NCBI RefSeq assembly: GCF_000757605.1
Contig: NZ_JQAK01000001.1
Coordinates: 289,396-353,395, forward strand
Source: Candidatus Paracaedibacter symbiosus
Lineage (GTDB): Bacteria; Pseudomonadota; Alphaproteobacteria; Paracaedibacterales; Paracaedibacteraceae
Direction: 5' to 3'
Length of the DNA: 64,000 nucleotides
Below the pieces are notes generated by a model that was given only the letters and a program-made list of their open reading frames with translations, was not told the origin of the DNA and made no database searches. This document shows positions 50,742 through 61,447 of the stretch, piece after piece; the first letter of the stretch is position 1, and the number at the start of each line of letters is the position of its first letter. The position numbers and the translations under genes were made by a program.

Positions 50742-52373
50742 TTAGCCGATGGTTTGTTGGAGTTTAATAATATCTGCAACGGGCATCTCTCTGTAAGGGT
50801 TGTTATAGCGAAAGTCTACATCTCTTGCCAATCTTTTTTCAATGGAATCAGGGCAGCTAGGAGATAGCTGAAAATGATTATATTCATTTTTCTTCTGTAA
50901 TTGGATGTAGTATAGTTTGTTTTCAAGGTCAGGACATCCATATTTTATAAAACTTGGGTGACCAGCTCCGAAAATAGCAACAAAATTTCCCTTTGTTTCT
51001 ATCATACTTTTACAAAAATAAGGTTCTCTTACATCGAAAACGAGCGTTTCATATTCGCAATTATCATCTAAACGATATTTATATTTTTTAGCCCATAAGT
51101 TGTATAAAGTAGCCGGCAGATTTGGCATCGGATAATCCGCTGGTATAACGTTCATCCCCAAAGAGAGCGCTAGACGAATTTTTCTAATATTATACTGCCA
51201 GGTATCAGAGGATGCTGTAATTGGAAACAAAGGGTTAAGCTGAGAATTTTCTATGGTGGCAAAATCTTGAGGGCTAATCTCTACAACCAAGCTCGGAACT
51301 TCAAATGCAGCCGACATTTTTATGATGAGAGATTCATAAAGATAATGATAAAGATTATTGTGCCATTCACCGACAATAATACCTAAATCTTTTTTTATTA
51401 TTTCACTTTCGTATTTTGTTTCAAAAATATCTTTAACAAATATAAGGCCAGCCTTTGTGATCATGGAAGCACTCTCTAAACACTTTTCCAGCCTATCGCT
51501 TCTTGGGTCGAAACCAAAATAGGGATCTGTACAATCCACTTGGAGGATTTCTTGAGCAAGTATTTGAAGAGAAGGACATGTTTCATTTTTAGCAAACTCA
51601 TGAACAATTTTAATACCTCCATTTTTAACAAGCACGTGTTCTTTAACTAAGAGAGATCCTGCTGTTGGCTCCTTAGTCATGTTGTTGTGTCCCAGCTGAT
51701 CTATAGGATCATTATGCAGAGCGGATGGGAAGCTGGTACTTGCTTGTTTTTTGTTTAAACTTTTGGTCCTCTTCTTTGCGGCAACTTTAGGGTGGGTTGC
51801 TTTTTGCAGACTCCCATATGCCTCACTAAATAAAGCAGTTTTTGTGTTTTTTAAGGAACTTGGCAAATGGGCTCCAATGTTAGCATTAGAAGGAGAGAAA
51901 CTCAAAAGCGTATTAGATAAAGGCTGTTGTTTAAGTGCCTCATTAATGGAGCATACTGGCAAAGTTGTATTTCTGACCAATTGTGGCCTCTGCAGAAGTA
52001 AATCTTCTGAATTCTGAAAATTAGGAGAAGAAAGTGCCTGTTTGTGAACGGTGGCATTAACTTGCAGTACATACGAGCTCATAAGAAGCATTACCATAAA
52101 AATTTGGTATTGAGGATCTTCTATATGAGCTTGGGGATGAAATTGAATTTTTGTCGGAGCTTTTGCCTGTTGTTTGTGTGTAAATTCCTCTATGGTTACC
52201 CAATTTTGGCGTTGCCTTCTTCTTTCATTAGATTCTTGAGAGCGATTTTTGCCTTTATAAGGTTTCCATTGCTCCTCATAATATTTCCATTGATTATGCC
52301 GCCCAGCAAAAGCGCAATTTATACTACTTAGGCTTCCAATAATGCACATACCAAAAAAGAAAATTTTCTTCAC
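50742..52373 (-). CDS. Secreted protein, possible Tiki/ChaN-like (TraB/EreA superfamily) domain
   Basis: 543 residues from a GTG with AAGGA before it. Signal peptide (FFGMCIIGSLSSINCAFA, 6-23). Residues about 24-280 are low-complexity and basic, probably disordered, with possible helices (MVMLLMSSYVLQV). The C-terminal half looks folded: IIVGEWHNNLYHYLYESLII, VPSLVVEIS, IRLALSLGMNVIPADYP, FVAIFGAGHPSFIKYG. A Glu/His near an early strand, an acidic pair and a late G-x-GH recall Tiki-superfamily enzymes (EreA, ChaN, TraB). The catalytic set is not fully identified, so this is a suggestion. Cys are present in the C-terminal half. Confidence 0.5.
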   Translation of the reverse strand: MKKIFFFGMCIIGSLSSINCAFAGRHNQWKYYEEQWKPYKGKNRSQESNERRRQRQNWVTIEEFTHKQQAKAPTKIQFHPQAHIEDPQYQIFMVMLLMSSYVLQVNATVHKQALSSPNFQNSEDLLLQRPQLVRNTTLPVCSINEALKQQPLSNTLLSFSPSNANIGAHLPSSLKNTKTALFSEAYGSLQKATHPKVAAKKRTKSLNKKQASTSFPSALHNDPIDQLGHNNMTKEPTAGSLLVKEHVLVKNGGIKIVHEFAKNETCPSLQILAQEILQVDCTDPYFGFDPRSDRLEKCLESASMITKAGLIFVKDIFETKYESEIIKKDLGIIVGEWHNNLYHYLYESLIIKMSAAFEVPSLVVEISPQDFATIENSQLNPLFPITASSDTWQYNIRKIRLALSLGMNVIPADYPMPNLPATLYNLWAKKYKYRLDDNCEYETLVFDVREPYFCKSMIETKGNFVAIFGAGHPSFIKYGCPDLENKLYYIQLQKKNEYNHFQLSPSCPDSIEKRLARDVDFRYNNPYREMPVADIIKLQQTIG

Positions 52374-52644
52374 TGTGTTATCCTTTATTAATCCATTCTC
52401 ACTTTCGACGGCATCGTTGCTTCATACCACCATTATGCCTAAAAGATAAATATTTCTGCTGATTTTTCTTGAGCTCCTCCTAGTTAAGTGGATGGTACCA
52501 TCTAAATGCTCAGGTCATACCATCACTGCCCTAAAACAATACATGCCATTGAGAAAAATTACCTCATTTTCAAATTCTCTCTTCTACTAGACTATCCAGC
52601 AAAGGAGAGCTGGCTGAAATAATCTCTTAAGATGAGAATTTAAA

Positions 52645-53784
52645 TTATTTGCTTAATCGAGCTTTTAAGAGAGAAACTCTTTGGTAACTCTCATTAATTC
52701 TATCTAATGAAACTCCTCCCTGCTTAATTTCCTGCTCAACAATTTTAATAACCTTTCCGGATACATCCAAATCTGGGGAGTATCCCGTAGCCTCTGGCAT
52801 AGCGGCCCTATTGTTAGAGAATAACAGCATATCACATGTTGCATTTAAAGCTAAAGGAACTACTTGATTTATTGAGTAATGCTTTTGGATTGCTCCCATA
52901 TGCAGATCATCAGAAATAACTACCCCATTATAGCCTTGTGAGCGTAAAAGATTTTTAAGGATTTTTGGAGACAATGTTGCAGGATATCCCTCAGGATCGT
53001 ACTCTTCCCGCCTATTAACGATATGAGCTGTCATGACCATATCAAGATGGTTTGATTTCATAAGCGTTTTATAGGGAACAAGCTCCTTCTCAGGGATAGC
53101 TCTTTGTGTTGTGTCAGTAATATCCTGGTGAGTATCGCCTGTTGAATAGCCATGACCAGGAAAATGTTTTGGTGAGCTCAAAATGCCGTGTTTAAGGTGC
53201 TCCTCAATAAAAACCTTAGCATATTGAGAGACTAGCTCAGGATCATCACCATAACTTCTTTTATACTTCCCAATAGCCGGTGATGGATTCTCTGGATTAT
53301 TTAGATCAACAACAGGAGCAAAATTTATATTGATATAATATCTTTTTAGCTCCTCAGCCATCAAATTATAAAGAGATCGAGCCTCCTCAGGATCCGCATA
53401 TAGCTGAGCGACGTCCGCCGCAGATGGTGTCTTCCTAAATCCTTTTTGTTCAGTTAATCTTTGGACAAACCCACCTTCTTGATCCACAGCAATAAAAGAT
53501 TTGAGATTAGCTTCGTGGAGCGATTTAGTCAAATTAAAAAGTTGCTCGGGATTAACTATATTATATCCATATAAAATAACACCTCCAAGCTCCTCTTGTT
53601 GCAGCAAAGTATGTATTTTTTTTACCCCCTCCTCTTCTGGGCTAGTTCCCTTAAATCCTGTTATGATAAGATTACCAACTTTTTTATTTAATGTAACTTC
53701 CCTGTCCTCTTCCATAGCATAGGCACCTATTATTATAGGAATAGATAGGCAAAGCTGCAGTAAAATCACTCTTAGTTTTTTCAT
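52645..53784 (-). CDS. Secreted glycoside hydrolase family 3, NagZ-like beta-N-acetylhexosaminidase
   Basis: 379 residues. Strong SD (GGAGGATAAAACAAT-ATG). Signal peptide (VILLQLCLSIPIIIGAYA, 6-23), whereas NagZ of E. coli is cytoplasmic. Seen: GVILYGYNIVNPEQL, AVDQEGGFVQRL, FAPVVDLNNP, the substrate motif KHFPGHG followed by DTHQD (the D-x-H general acid/base pair), and the nucleophile in VISDDLHMGA. It should remove GlcNAc from muropeptides or glycans, in the periplasm or outside. It sits alone between secreted proteins of unknown function. Confidence 0.88.
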   Translation of the reverse strand: MKKLRVILLQLCLSIPIIIGAYAMEEDREVTLNKKVGNLIITGFKGTSPEEEGVKKIHTLLQQEELGGVILYGYNIVNPEQLFNLTKSLHEANLKSFIAVDQEGGFVQRLTEQKGFRKTPSAADVAQLYADPEEARSLYNLMAEELKRYYININFAPVVDLNNPENPSPAIGKYKRSYGDDPELVSQYAKVFIEEHLKHGILSSPKHFPGHGYSTGDTHQDITDTTQRAIPEKELVPYKTLMKSNHLDMVMTAHIVNRREEYDPEGYPATLSPKILKNLLRSQGYNGVVISDDLHMGAIQKHYSINQVVPLALNATCDMLLFSNNRAAMPEATGYSPDLDVSGKVIKIVEQEIKQGGVSLDRINESYQRVSLLKARLSK

Positions 53785-53921
53785 ATTGTTTTATCCTCCT
53801 CATTAAACTTATGGAAGGTTAAAGGCATTTTATTATAATCTTTCCCACATAATTTATCCTGGATATTTCTTCTTCCCTTATCTGATAGATATTGCCTCTT
53901 AAGACGGGCATCAGAGCTGCT

Positions 53922-55838
53922 TTAATGGAATCTCTTCAGCATTTCCAATTCCAAATAGATACTATAAAATGATGGACCTATAAATTCATGCTCCTCCATT
54001 TTTACATTCCAAAAGTCTTCATCGGCCGGAAAGCGCTCTCTAAATTCTGTGTGCAAGCCAAGCTTCGTAAAAATTTCGTCTAATGTCCCAAGCGTTCCAT
54101 CCTTTATGAATTTATATATCTCTGTGTTTGGTTGCGGATTTATAGGTAGTAATAACTGACGGACAGCATTGGAATAAACAGCGGCTCTTACCAGACTTTC
54201 TTCAAGTACTGTGGGTTCTGGTCCATCTTTGAATTTACTTTTCATAAAGCTACCACAAGCAAAAATCAAATCATCATCATCTCCATATAAAATTCTTGTC
54301 ATGGGAGCAATTCGTAGTAAAGTGGGAAAGTCTAAAACCGTCACTTCCTTTAGGCTGTTCTCACCCAAAATATAGGCCAACGCGGGTAAAAGTCGCAAAC
54401 GTTCAATCTTACTTAAGCTGTGGGTTGCGTATTCACTTTTATCTTGCTTGATATACCTCCAGAATTCATGACGAGCACGCTCAAATATATCCCCATCTAA
54501 GGCTTGGACTTCCTCAGCTGTTTTGTGGATATACCCTGCTAAGATTTTTTCCATTGCTTCATCCACTGAATGATGAGGACTAAATAAGTGGGTTATAGCA
54601 AACCAGCTCAGGATTCCTGGCGCCTGCTTCCAGGCAGGCACTTGCGCTTGCACATACTGACATAGGGTATCAAGCATTTCATACTGATAAGCCAGAAAAT
54701 AGTGCCATTCATAGCCAATACTCGACTCTCCAGTATAATAAGGACGAACGCGTTTAAGAGCCGCAGTGGTAAGCCCTTCTTCAAGTTTGCTCAGCTCTTC
54801 AGAACTGTTCCGGTTATCTATCCACGGTTGCAGCTGGGAACAATTGAATTTAAAATCATAGTTTTTGAAAATGTGCGCCATGCGTTCGTGAACACGCTGC
54901 CATTCGCCTACTAAAAACTGCCAAGTGGCAAGAGATCTCTGTAAGTAAGCTGATTTGTTTGATACTTCTTGTGTTAGTTGCTGAAAGAGGAAGTCAAGGG
55001 CGTGTTTATAGACCTCCATTTTCTCCACCGATAAAATTGAGGATGTTTTAACTTCTCCATGGGGACTTCGAAAAGCCTGCAAAAAAGGGGTATTAATAGG
55101 AAAAATATATTGCTCAAGAAAATTGAATAAATGATTATTGTGATTATTAACGTAGCTCCAGCCTACCTTTTTAAACAATTCTTCGATGGATTTAGAGGTA
55201 AAATGTTCACCATTAATCGTCATCTCTTGAAATGTTCCTTGGCTGAACCTGTTAAAAGCAGTTAGCCAGAAGCCTTGCTTTTCAATTTCCTGGTTAACGA
55301 GCGCGCGGACATCATCATGATCCGAATTAAAGAGTATGATTTTGCCTTTAAAATCAGGGCTTTTTTCTTTAAAATTGTTAAGGTGACTGTTATTAATAAA
55401 AACAGTAGTATCTTCATCATATTCAATTTGATCGATAACAAATAAATCGCTTAAAGATCCCCCATAAATGCGATCTACTATTTTCCTCACGGGTGTTAAA
55501 AATACATATGGTGAGATGCTGTGACCCTGACCCTCATGCATACTTGCGCTTATAGGCATGCCCCACAAATAGACCACAGAACCCATTGCCTCATTGGGAA
55601 CAAGGGAACCAAGGCAATGATGAAGGGTTACCCTGCTCCGCGCAGCTTTATCAAAGGGGATAATCTGATTATTTATCGTAGCTCCGGCATACTTAATATT
55701 ATTAACTGGTGGAAAATTCGATGCATGGACGAGGCAACTATGATGGATGAATTCTTCTGGGTCAATTTCTGAACTTGCCCAAATTAATTGGAGACCAAGG
55801 CCATAGAAGAATGCAATAAATTGGAGTGGCTTAAACAT
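53922..55838 (-). CDS. Large secreted protein of unknown function
   Basis: 638 residues with a short hydrophobic N-terminus (FIAFFYGLGLQLIWAS). The first ~170 residues are conserved-looking (NNIKYAGATINNQIIPF, TLHHCLGSLVP, GSVVYLWGMPI, GHSISPYVFLTPV, DLFVIDQIEYDE); the rest is mostly helical with regular aromatic and charged residues (AYQYEMLDTLCQYVQAQVPA). No family recognised. GC and codon use agree with the accessory neighbours. It is a candidate effector or surface protein. Confidence 0.6.
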   Translation of the reverse strand: MFKPLQFIAFFYGLGLQLIWASSEIDPEEFIHHSCLVHASNFPPVNNIKYAGATINNQIIPFDKAARSRVTLHHCLGSLVPNEAMGSVVYLWGMPISASMHEGQGHSISPYVFLTPVRKIVDRIYGGSLSDLFVIDQIEYDEDTTVFINNSHLNNFKEKSPDFKGKIILFNSDHDDVRALVNQEIEKQGFWLTAFNRFSQGTFQEMTINGEHFTSKSIEELFKKVGWSYVNNHNNHLFNFLEQYIFPINTPFLQAFRSPHGEVKTSSILSVEKMEVYKHALDFLFQQLTQEVSNKSAYLQRSLATWQFLVGEWQRVHERMAHIFKNYDFKFNCSQLQPWIDNRNSSEELSKLEEGLTTAALKRVRPYYTGESSIGYEWHYFLAYQYEMLDTLCQYVQAQVPAWKQAPGILSWFAITHLFSPHHSVDEAMEKILAGYIHKTAEEVQALDGDIFERARHEFWRYIKQDKSEYATHSLSKIERLRLLPALAYILGENSLKEVTVLDFPTLLRIAPMTRILYGDDDDLIFACGSFMKSKFKDGPEPTVLEESLVRAAVYSNAVRQLLLPINPQPNTEIYKFIKDGTLGTLDEIFTKLGLHTEFRERFPADEDFWNVKMEEHEFIGPSFYSIYLELEMLKRFH

Positions 55839-56119
55839 TTTTAGCTCTTTTATTAATTTTCTGAAATTGTATGGTTGGCATATGTCAATATTATAATTTT
55901 GCCAACTTGATCCTAATTTAATAGGATAAATGATAATTTTGCGTCTCGCATATTCTAAAGAGGTCAGAATACCTACTAAACAGAGATATTTTTAGCAACA
56001 ATTTTTCCCTCTATAGATATCTATGATTGTGGGTGTTGTCAAGTAGAACAACTTGTCAGATTGTCCGACACTATAGAAATCTAAAACAGGATCTTGCAGA
56101 ATTCTTTTATAATTTATAA
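55839..56119. other. Short AT-rich spacer
   Basis: About 280 bases between the large secreted protein and the broken autotransporter. No RNA gene, repeat or coding frame visible. Confidence 0.35.
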
Positions 56120-59100
56120 TTAAATCTGATGAGCCCTTGGTGAGATTTTTGAGTTCTGACGCTTATTGTTCACGAAGACGGTGAAGCTGTTGCCATAACC
56201 AGCAAAGGAAGTGGTGACCCCTTGGGGAGTACCTAGCTCTTGTTTATAAGTATAGCCAAGTTTGGCATAGAGGTAGAGCTGGACATCATTCAGATCGAAT
56301 AGGCCAGAAAGTTGACCGCCACCTTTGGCTTGGATAAAGCGACTTGAGCGACTTCGGACGGCCAGATTGGGATTGATCCCTTTGGCATCTTGGCTGAAGT
56401 GACGCCCAGTCTGTTGCCCCCAGAAAGTCGATTTACCCAAAGTTGTGCGTAAGTTTTGTGGCACTTCACGTGTTTTAGGGACAAGATTGAGATGCGTCTC
56501 AGAATGGGTTGCAATTTTGCTGAGCACATTAGTAAGCCCTATTGCCAGTGGTATATTGCCTTGAGCAATAGCAAGACCAAGGGTCTGACCTTGAGCTTCC
56601 TTATCGTTCAAGCGCTTCTTGACTTTGCGGATGAGGCGGTCAGTAAAGGACGCTTCAAAAAGACCATCTGCTTGATCAAGTTCGGTTGCGACTATTGCTG
56701 CGCCAATCAGCACATTGGGCGCCGGGTGAAGCTGATTTAAAGCATTATAAAGCGCATCGCCAGACAAATTTGACAGAGCTGCTTCAAGATTGGCAAGGAC
56801 TGATCCAGCTGGTGGTGTGCCTAACCCATCAATATATCCAGCAATGGTGCCTGCATTGCCGCTCGTGACAATACTGCCAATGGAGGCTTGCCTTATTACC
56901 GTTAATAAAACGCTGTTGGTGGTATAGGCAAGTTTGTATTGTAATAAGGCCGAAGTCGACGTTAGCGCATCAAACTGCGTCGTGATGGGATTGACGGCCG
57001 TCAGAATTGTATAGGTAGTGCCACTTATATAGCTGCCCGCATCCGGCATTACATTGACAGTGCCGCCAAGGGTTGCTGTACCAAGAACCTGGATTAAATC
57101 TGACTGCCCATTGGCGTTGATTTCACATTGGTATACACCATTTGTATTATTAAAATTTCCATTAACTTCAATCTGGCCAATAGAGTTTCCAGGCGCAACA
57201 GTCTCCCTGTTGGTCAGGCTGTTAACGGTGTTATTCCCACTGAAACTTGCTCCGCTGGCAATAGTAACATCTGAGTTTTTCAGGGTGCCATTGGCCTTGA
57301 GCTCTCCCGCATCCACAAGTGTCGCACCCGAATAGGTATTATCCGCATTGCTTAACTGTAAAACACCATTTCCATTCTTTGTTAGACCACCCGTACCGGT
57401 GAATTGACCGCTAAAGTTGGCATTGTTGCCAGCCGTATTAATCGTTCCATCCTGAACGAGAACCACAGGGTTACTGACGTTGGTTAAAGTTGAACTTATC
57501 TGTAAAATATCCCCTGCTGTATCAAAAGTAAAATTACCAACCCCTAAAGACTGATTATTGCCAATGGCAATGGTGCCATTTTGATGGATCACACCATTAT
57601 TATAGTTAGGTCCTGATAGAGTAAGCAGACCTGATCCTAATTTAGTCAAGGTGGCATTACCCGTAATCGTTCCTGACAACTCCACATCAAAGCCTTGGGT
57701 GTCAAGATTACCTGCTGATGTCATCTGGATTGCATTAGCAATTGGACCACTTAAAGCTTGGGCTAACTGGAGGGTTGCCCCACCAGTGCCAGCAAACTCA
57801 AAAGTGCCTGTACCTAACCCTTGATTATTACTAATGGCAATCATTCCATTTTGTAGAATAGTACCGCCGGAGTAGGTATTTACCCTATTCAAAGCAAGTA
57901 CATCAGTATTACTCGCCCCGTTCATTGTCAAGGAGGCGCCTGTGGCTCCAGTGATCCCTCCGTCTTGGATCGATCCATTAAAGGTTTGAGGAACCGTTAA
58001 GGTAAAGGCACGATTTCCAACTTGTATCGTACTGCCAGAATCACTAGTAACCTGACTAAGATCCACGTTAGCGTTACTAATATCAAGTGTTCCTGCCACC
58101 ACGATAACATTGCCAGCAAGAGAACCCAAGGTAGAGGCATCCCCCACTTGCAAGATCCCCCCATTAACCTGCGTATAGCCATTATAGTTATTCGTTCCCG
58201 TTAAGATTAATCTGCTGCCGCCTGTCTTGGTAAGTGAACCTCCCAACCCCGAAATATTTCCAGCAAAGGTTGCACTACCAGAAGCACCACCTAGAGTGAC
58301 TGACTGTCCCCCAATCAAAAGATTACTACCTTGATCCGCATTGACGTTCGCCAGAGACGGAGTGGTTACCGCACTCACATCAAGGGTGGCACCATTGGCA
58401 ATATGAATGTTTGCTGAATCTGCAATCGAACTGGAACCTCTAAGAGCTAAGGTTCCACCTTGAATGTCGGTCAATCCAGTATAAGTGTTGACTCCTAAAA
58501 GCGTCAGAGTCCCATTGCCGGTTTTGATAAAGCTACCATTATGACCTATAATCGCACCAGCATAAGTTGTGGAATTACCTGTTCCCGCTGTGAGCGTAGA
58601 GGCGTCAATGTTAACAGTGCCACCAGTGCCACTGAGGTCTTGGATTGTTTGGTTACCAGCTGAAAAAAGGTACCAGCGGTTAGCTGAATACCCGCACTGG
58701 CGGCAATCGAGCTACTAGCAGCAGCAGTTAAGGTTCCACCCTGAATGGATGTTTGTCCACTATATGGGTTATTATTTGTAAAAATGGTTGTTCCATTCAG
58801 AATATTGACTGCCCCCGGGCCGGAAACAACATTTGAAAATGTATAATTATTATCTGTGTGATTGAAATTAAGTATTCCAGTACCAGCGCCAAATAGGATA
58901 TTTCTCGCTATGGTCCCGGGAGAAACAGCGAGCTGACTTGCTGGAGCGCCGATATTTATTGTACCGTTACTACCAGAATTAGCGCCTACAGTGGTAGTGC
59001 CGCTAGTTACTATACCGCCATTTTGTACCGTCAATGTACCATTGCTACCAGAATTATTCCCCATGGTTGTAGTGTCAGATGTAGTTAAGGTTGACCCAGG

Positions 59101-60078
59101 TCCATCGATTGTCATAGTACCTGTGCCAGAATCACCTACAAAGGCACCGGTAGCTAGATGCCATGCCACCGTTTTGTATCGTGAATGTCCCATTGCTGCC
59201 AGCGCCATGGCCTACAGAGAGTTGAAAGGCGGCAGTTAAAGATGATTCTATTCCATCAATTGTCATATTCCCAGTGCCTAAGTCACCAATATAGGCAATA
59301 TTGCCGCCGGTTGCAATACTACCACCATTTTGTATTGTAGCTGTACCTTGGTCATCAGAATTGGTGCCTAAAAGAATTGCGCCATTCAATACGGAATTAG
59401 CTCCATCAATTGTCACAGTACCTATCCCAGACAATCCCACATTGACACTTCGGCTGGTAAATGTGCTGCCATTTTGTATTAGGAGCGTACTATTACTACC
59501 AGAATTACCGGCCATATTAGTATCAAAGCCATTAGTATAGGATGACCCAGCTCCCTTGAGAGTTACAGTACTTGCCCCAGAATTTCCAAAAGAGGTATCC
59601 TGGGAAGTGACTTGTACCTCCATTTTTTACCATTAATGTTCCATTACTACCAGAATTATTACCTATAATGATGGGGGGGTGGAGGGGTCAAATGTAGTAT
59701 TCAACGATGATGCAGCTCCATCGATGGTTAGAATGCCTGTACCAGTGACGCCCAAAGCGCGATATCATTACTAGTTGCTGCGCTGCCACTAATAAGTGTG
59801 GAATTGGTGGCTGCCGTATCAACGATGGTACTGGTAGATGCATTAGGAGTGCCAGCAGACCAGTTGCCCGGATTAAACCAATCAGTACTGATCGTGCCTG
59901 TCCAATCATTCGAAATTGCACAAGTAGGGAACGTGGCAAAAGCTGTTGTTATGAGGCATAGTTGAGCAAGGAACTTAGGGTACTGAAGGGAGGGCGTCTT
60001 AAGGGAAGAAAAGAGATTGTATGAGTTACCAGCCGATTCAAGAATTCCACAGTATTTTTTGGTAGGCCAGTTTTTCAT
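56120..60078 (-). pseudogene. Autotransporter with PATR repeats, broken by several frameshifts and with a truncated barrel
   Basis: The start is clear: ATG at 60078 with AAGGAA 8 bases upstream and a signal peptide (FLAQLCLITTAFATFPTCA). Beyond residue ~100 the frame is lost. Four pieces alternate between two frames (60078-59728, 59623-59132, 59208-58546, 58474-56120), and at least one further shift near 59680 is needed. The passenger has NSGSNGTLTVQNGG-type beta-helix repeats and autotransporter-associated strand repeats (GGSLTKTGGSRLILTGTNNY). The 784-residue last piece reaches the linker (LSGDALYNALNQLHP, TELDQADGLFEASF) and an eroded barrel start (STFWGQQTGRHF), then ends with no full barrel. 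It cannot be exported as a working autotransporter. Several shifts may be sequencing errors. Confidence 0.85.
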
Positions 60079-60466
60079 TGATCAAATTCCTTGTACAAAG
60101 ATAAAAGAATCAGGATTTTAACGACTTGATGCGAAAGATTGTCTCAATAAGGGTGTGCAGATAGCAGAGAAAGCTTTCTTTGATTTTCGGCAAGAAATTA
60201 ACTTTATGTTGTAGGCTTTTTTCATATAATAAACGAAATCTTTAATTTGTGTAAAATTATAATCCAATTATACGTAATTTATTTCTCTTTTTCAAGTTGT
60301 TACGTATTTCTTAATTTTTCAGCTGATTGCTAGTTTCTGGAAGAAAGCTAATAGCTTTGAAAAAGAAAAACTTTCACAGAGGGATGTGTGCCTCCCACAC
60401 CCCCTTGTTATTATGCTGGTAAAATCGTTTAATATTTACAGTTAATTTTATTAAAAGTATATTCAA
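60079..60466. other. Spacer between divergent autotransporter and transporter-like gene
   Basis: About 390 AT-rich bases with no supported gene; it should hold two divergent promoters. Nothing else stands out. Confidence 0.35.
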
Positions 60467-61330
60467 TTGCGTTATCTATCTTATTCTTTACTATGTAACC
60501 TTGGATTTTGTCCTGAACCTGTCTTAGCCAATAGCCCTGTTTATGATAAATCAAAATATTCTCTTTTTTGCCCTGTGCCTGATAAAATGCTTAAAGAAAT
60601 GGCAACCGATCGCCCTGATAAAACAGAAAGCCCCTTTACTATTGATGCCGGCCATTATCAGCTTGAGTTTGACATGGCAACCTATACCTATGATACCAAC
60701 AAACACAATAACACACGAACCCATAGCTATACTATTTTTGCCCCTAATCTTCGTGTGGGCTTGACAAGCAATCTTGAGGTTGATCTTATCGCCACAGCCT
60801 TTAACTCCATCAAAACAAAAGATACTTTTACTGCAGAAACAACGCGCAATCAAGGAATTGATGATACGCTCATCCGTTTCTCCTATAATTTTTGGGGGAA
60901 TGAAGGCGAGAGCACAACTGCATTTGGTATTATTCCTTATGTCAAGATCCCCACAAATCAAGATCACTTAGGTAATAAATCGTATGATGGTGGTATTCTT
61001 TTGCCATTCAATATTAAATTTACTGAAACTTTAGGCCTTGGATTGATGACAGAAGTAGACTATATGCGCGGCAATAATGTGCATAAACATGTCTTTAAAT
61101 TTGCGAATATGGGATCCCTTTCTTGGGATTTTTCGGAAACCTTTGGTACATTTTTTGAAATTTATACAGAACGATCCACGGAGCAAGATTCTCGATGGAT
61201 TGCCACCTTTGACACCGGCTTGATAATCACATTTACAGAGAATTGGCAAATGGATATGGGGGTTTACTTTGGCTTGACGCCTGAAGCAGATGATGTAACT
61301 CCGTTTATTGGAATGAGCATCCGGTTCTAG
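60467..61330 (+). CDS. Outer-membrane transporter-like protein (MetA-pathway/phenol degradation family)
   Basis: 287 residues from a TTG, the only start after an in-frame stop 15 bases upstream; no SD and an odd N-terminus (RYLSYSLLCNLGF, then PEPVLANS). The core is convincing: TDRPDKTESPFTIDAGHYQLEF, then alternating beta strands (NLRVGLTSNLEVDLIAT, FGIIPYVKIPT, FEIYTERSTEQDSRWIAT, WQMDMGVYFGL) and a C-terminal IGMSIRF with terminal Phe, the outer-membrane beta-barrel signature. Proteins of this family are assigned to small-molecule uptake, but their substrates are mostly unproven. A frameshift near the start might have removed the true signal peptide. Confidence 0.75.
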   Translation: MRYLSYSLLCNLGFCPEPVLANSPVYDKSKYSLFCPVPDKMLKEMATDRPDKTESPFTIDAGHYQLEFDMATYTYDTNKHNNTRTHSYTIFAPNLRVGLTSNLEVDLIATAFNSIKTKDTFTAETTRNQGIDDTLIRFSYNFWGNEGESTTAFGIIPYVKIPTNQDHLGNKSYDGGILLPFNIKFTETLGLGLMTEVDYMRGNNVHKHVFKFANMGSLSWDFSETFGTFFEIYTERSTEQDSRWIATFDTGLIITFTENWQMDMGVYFGLTPEADDVTPFIGMSIRF

Positions 61331-61357
61331 TTCTTTAGCCTTTTTCACTTTGGAGAT

Positions 61358-61412
61358 ATACCCATAATAGATGGAGAAGCCGATTTCTGGCTTCTTCAAG
61401 TATTTTGGGTAT
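61358..61412. terminator. Nested hairpin between convergent genes
   Basis: Outer arms ATACCCATAATA (61358-61369) and TATTTTGGGTAT (61401-61412) pair with one mismatch; inside, GAAGCC (61376-61381) pairs with GGCTTC (61389-61394). It lies between two convergent stop codons, so it may work as a terminator in both directions, though no long T-run follows. Confidence 0.5.
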
Positions 61413-61447
61413 AATTTCACACAACCTAAATGGTTATGGAGACAACT

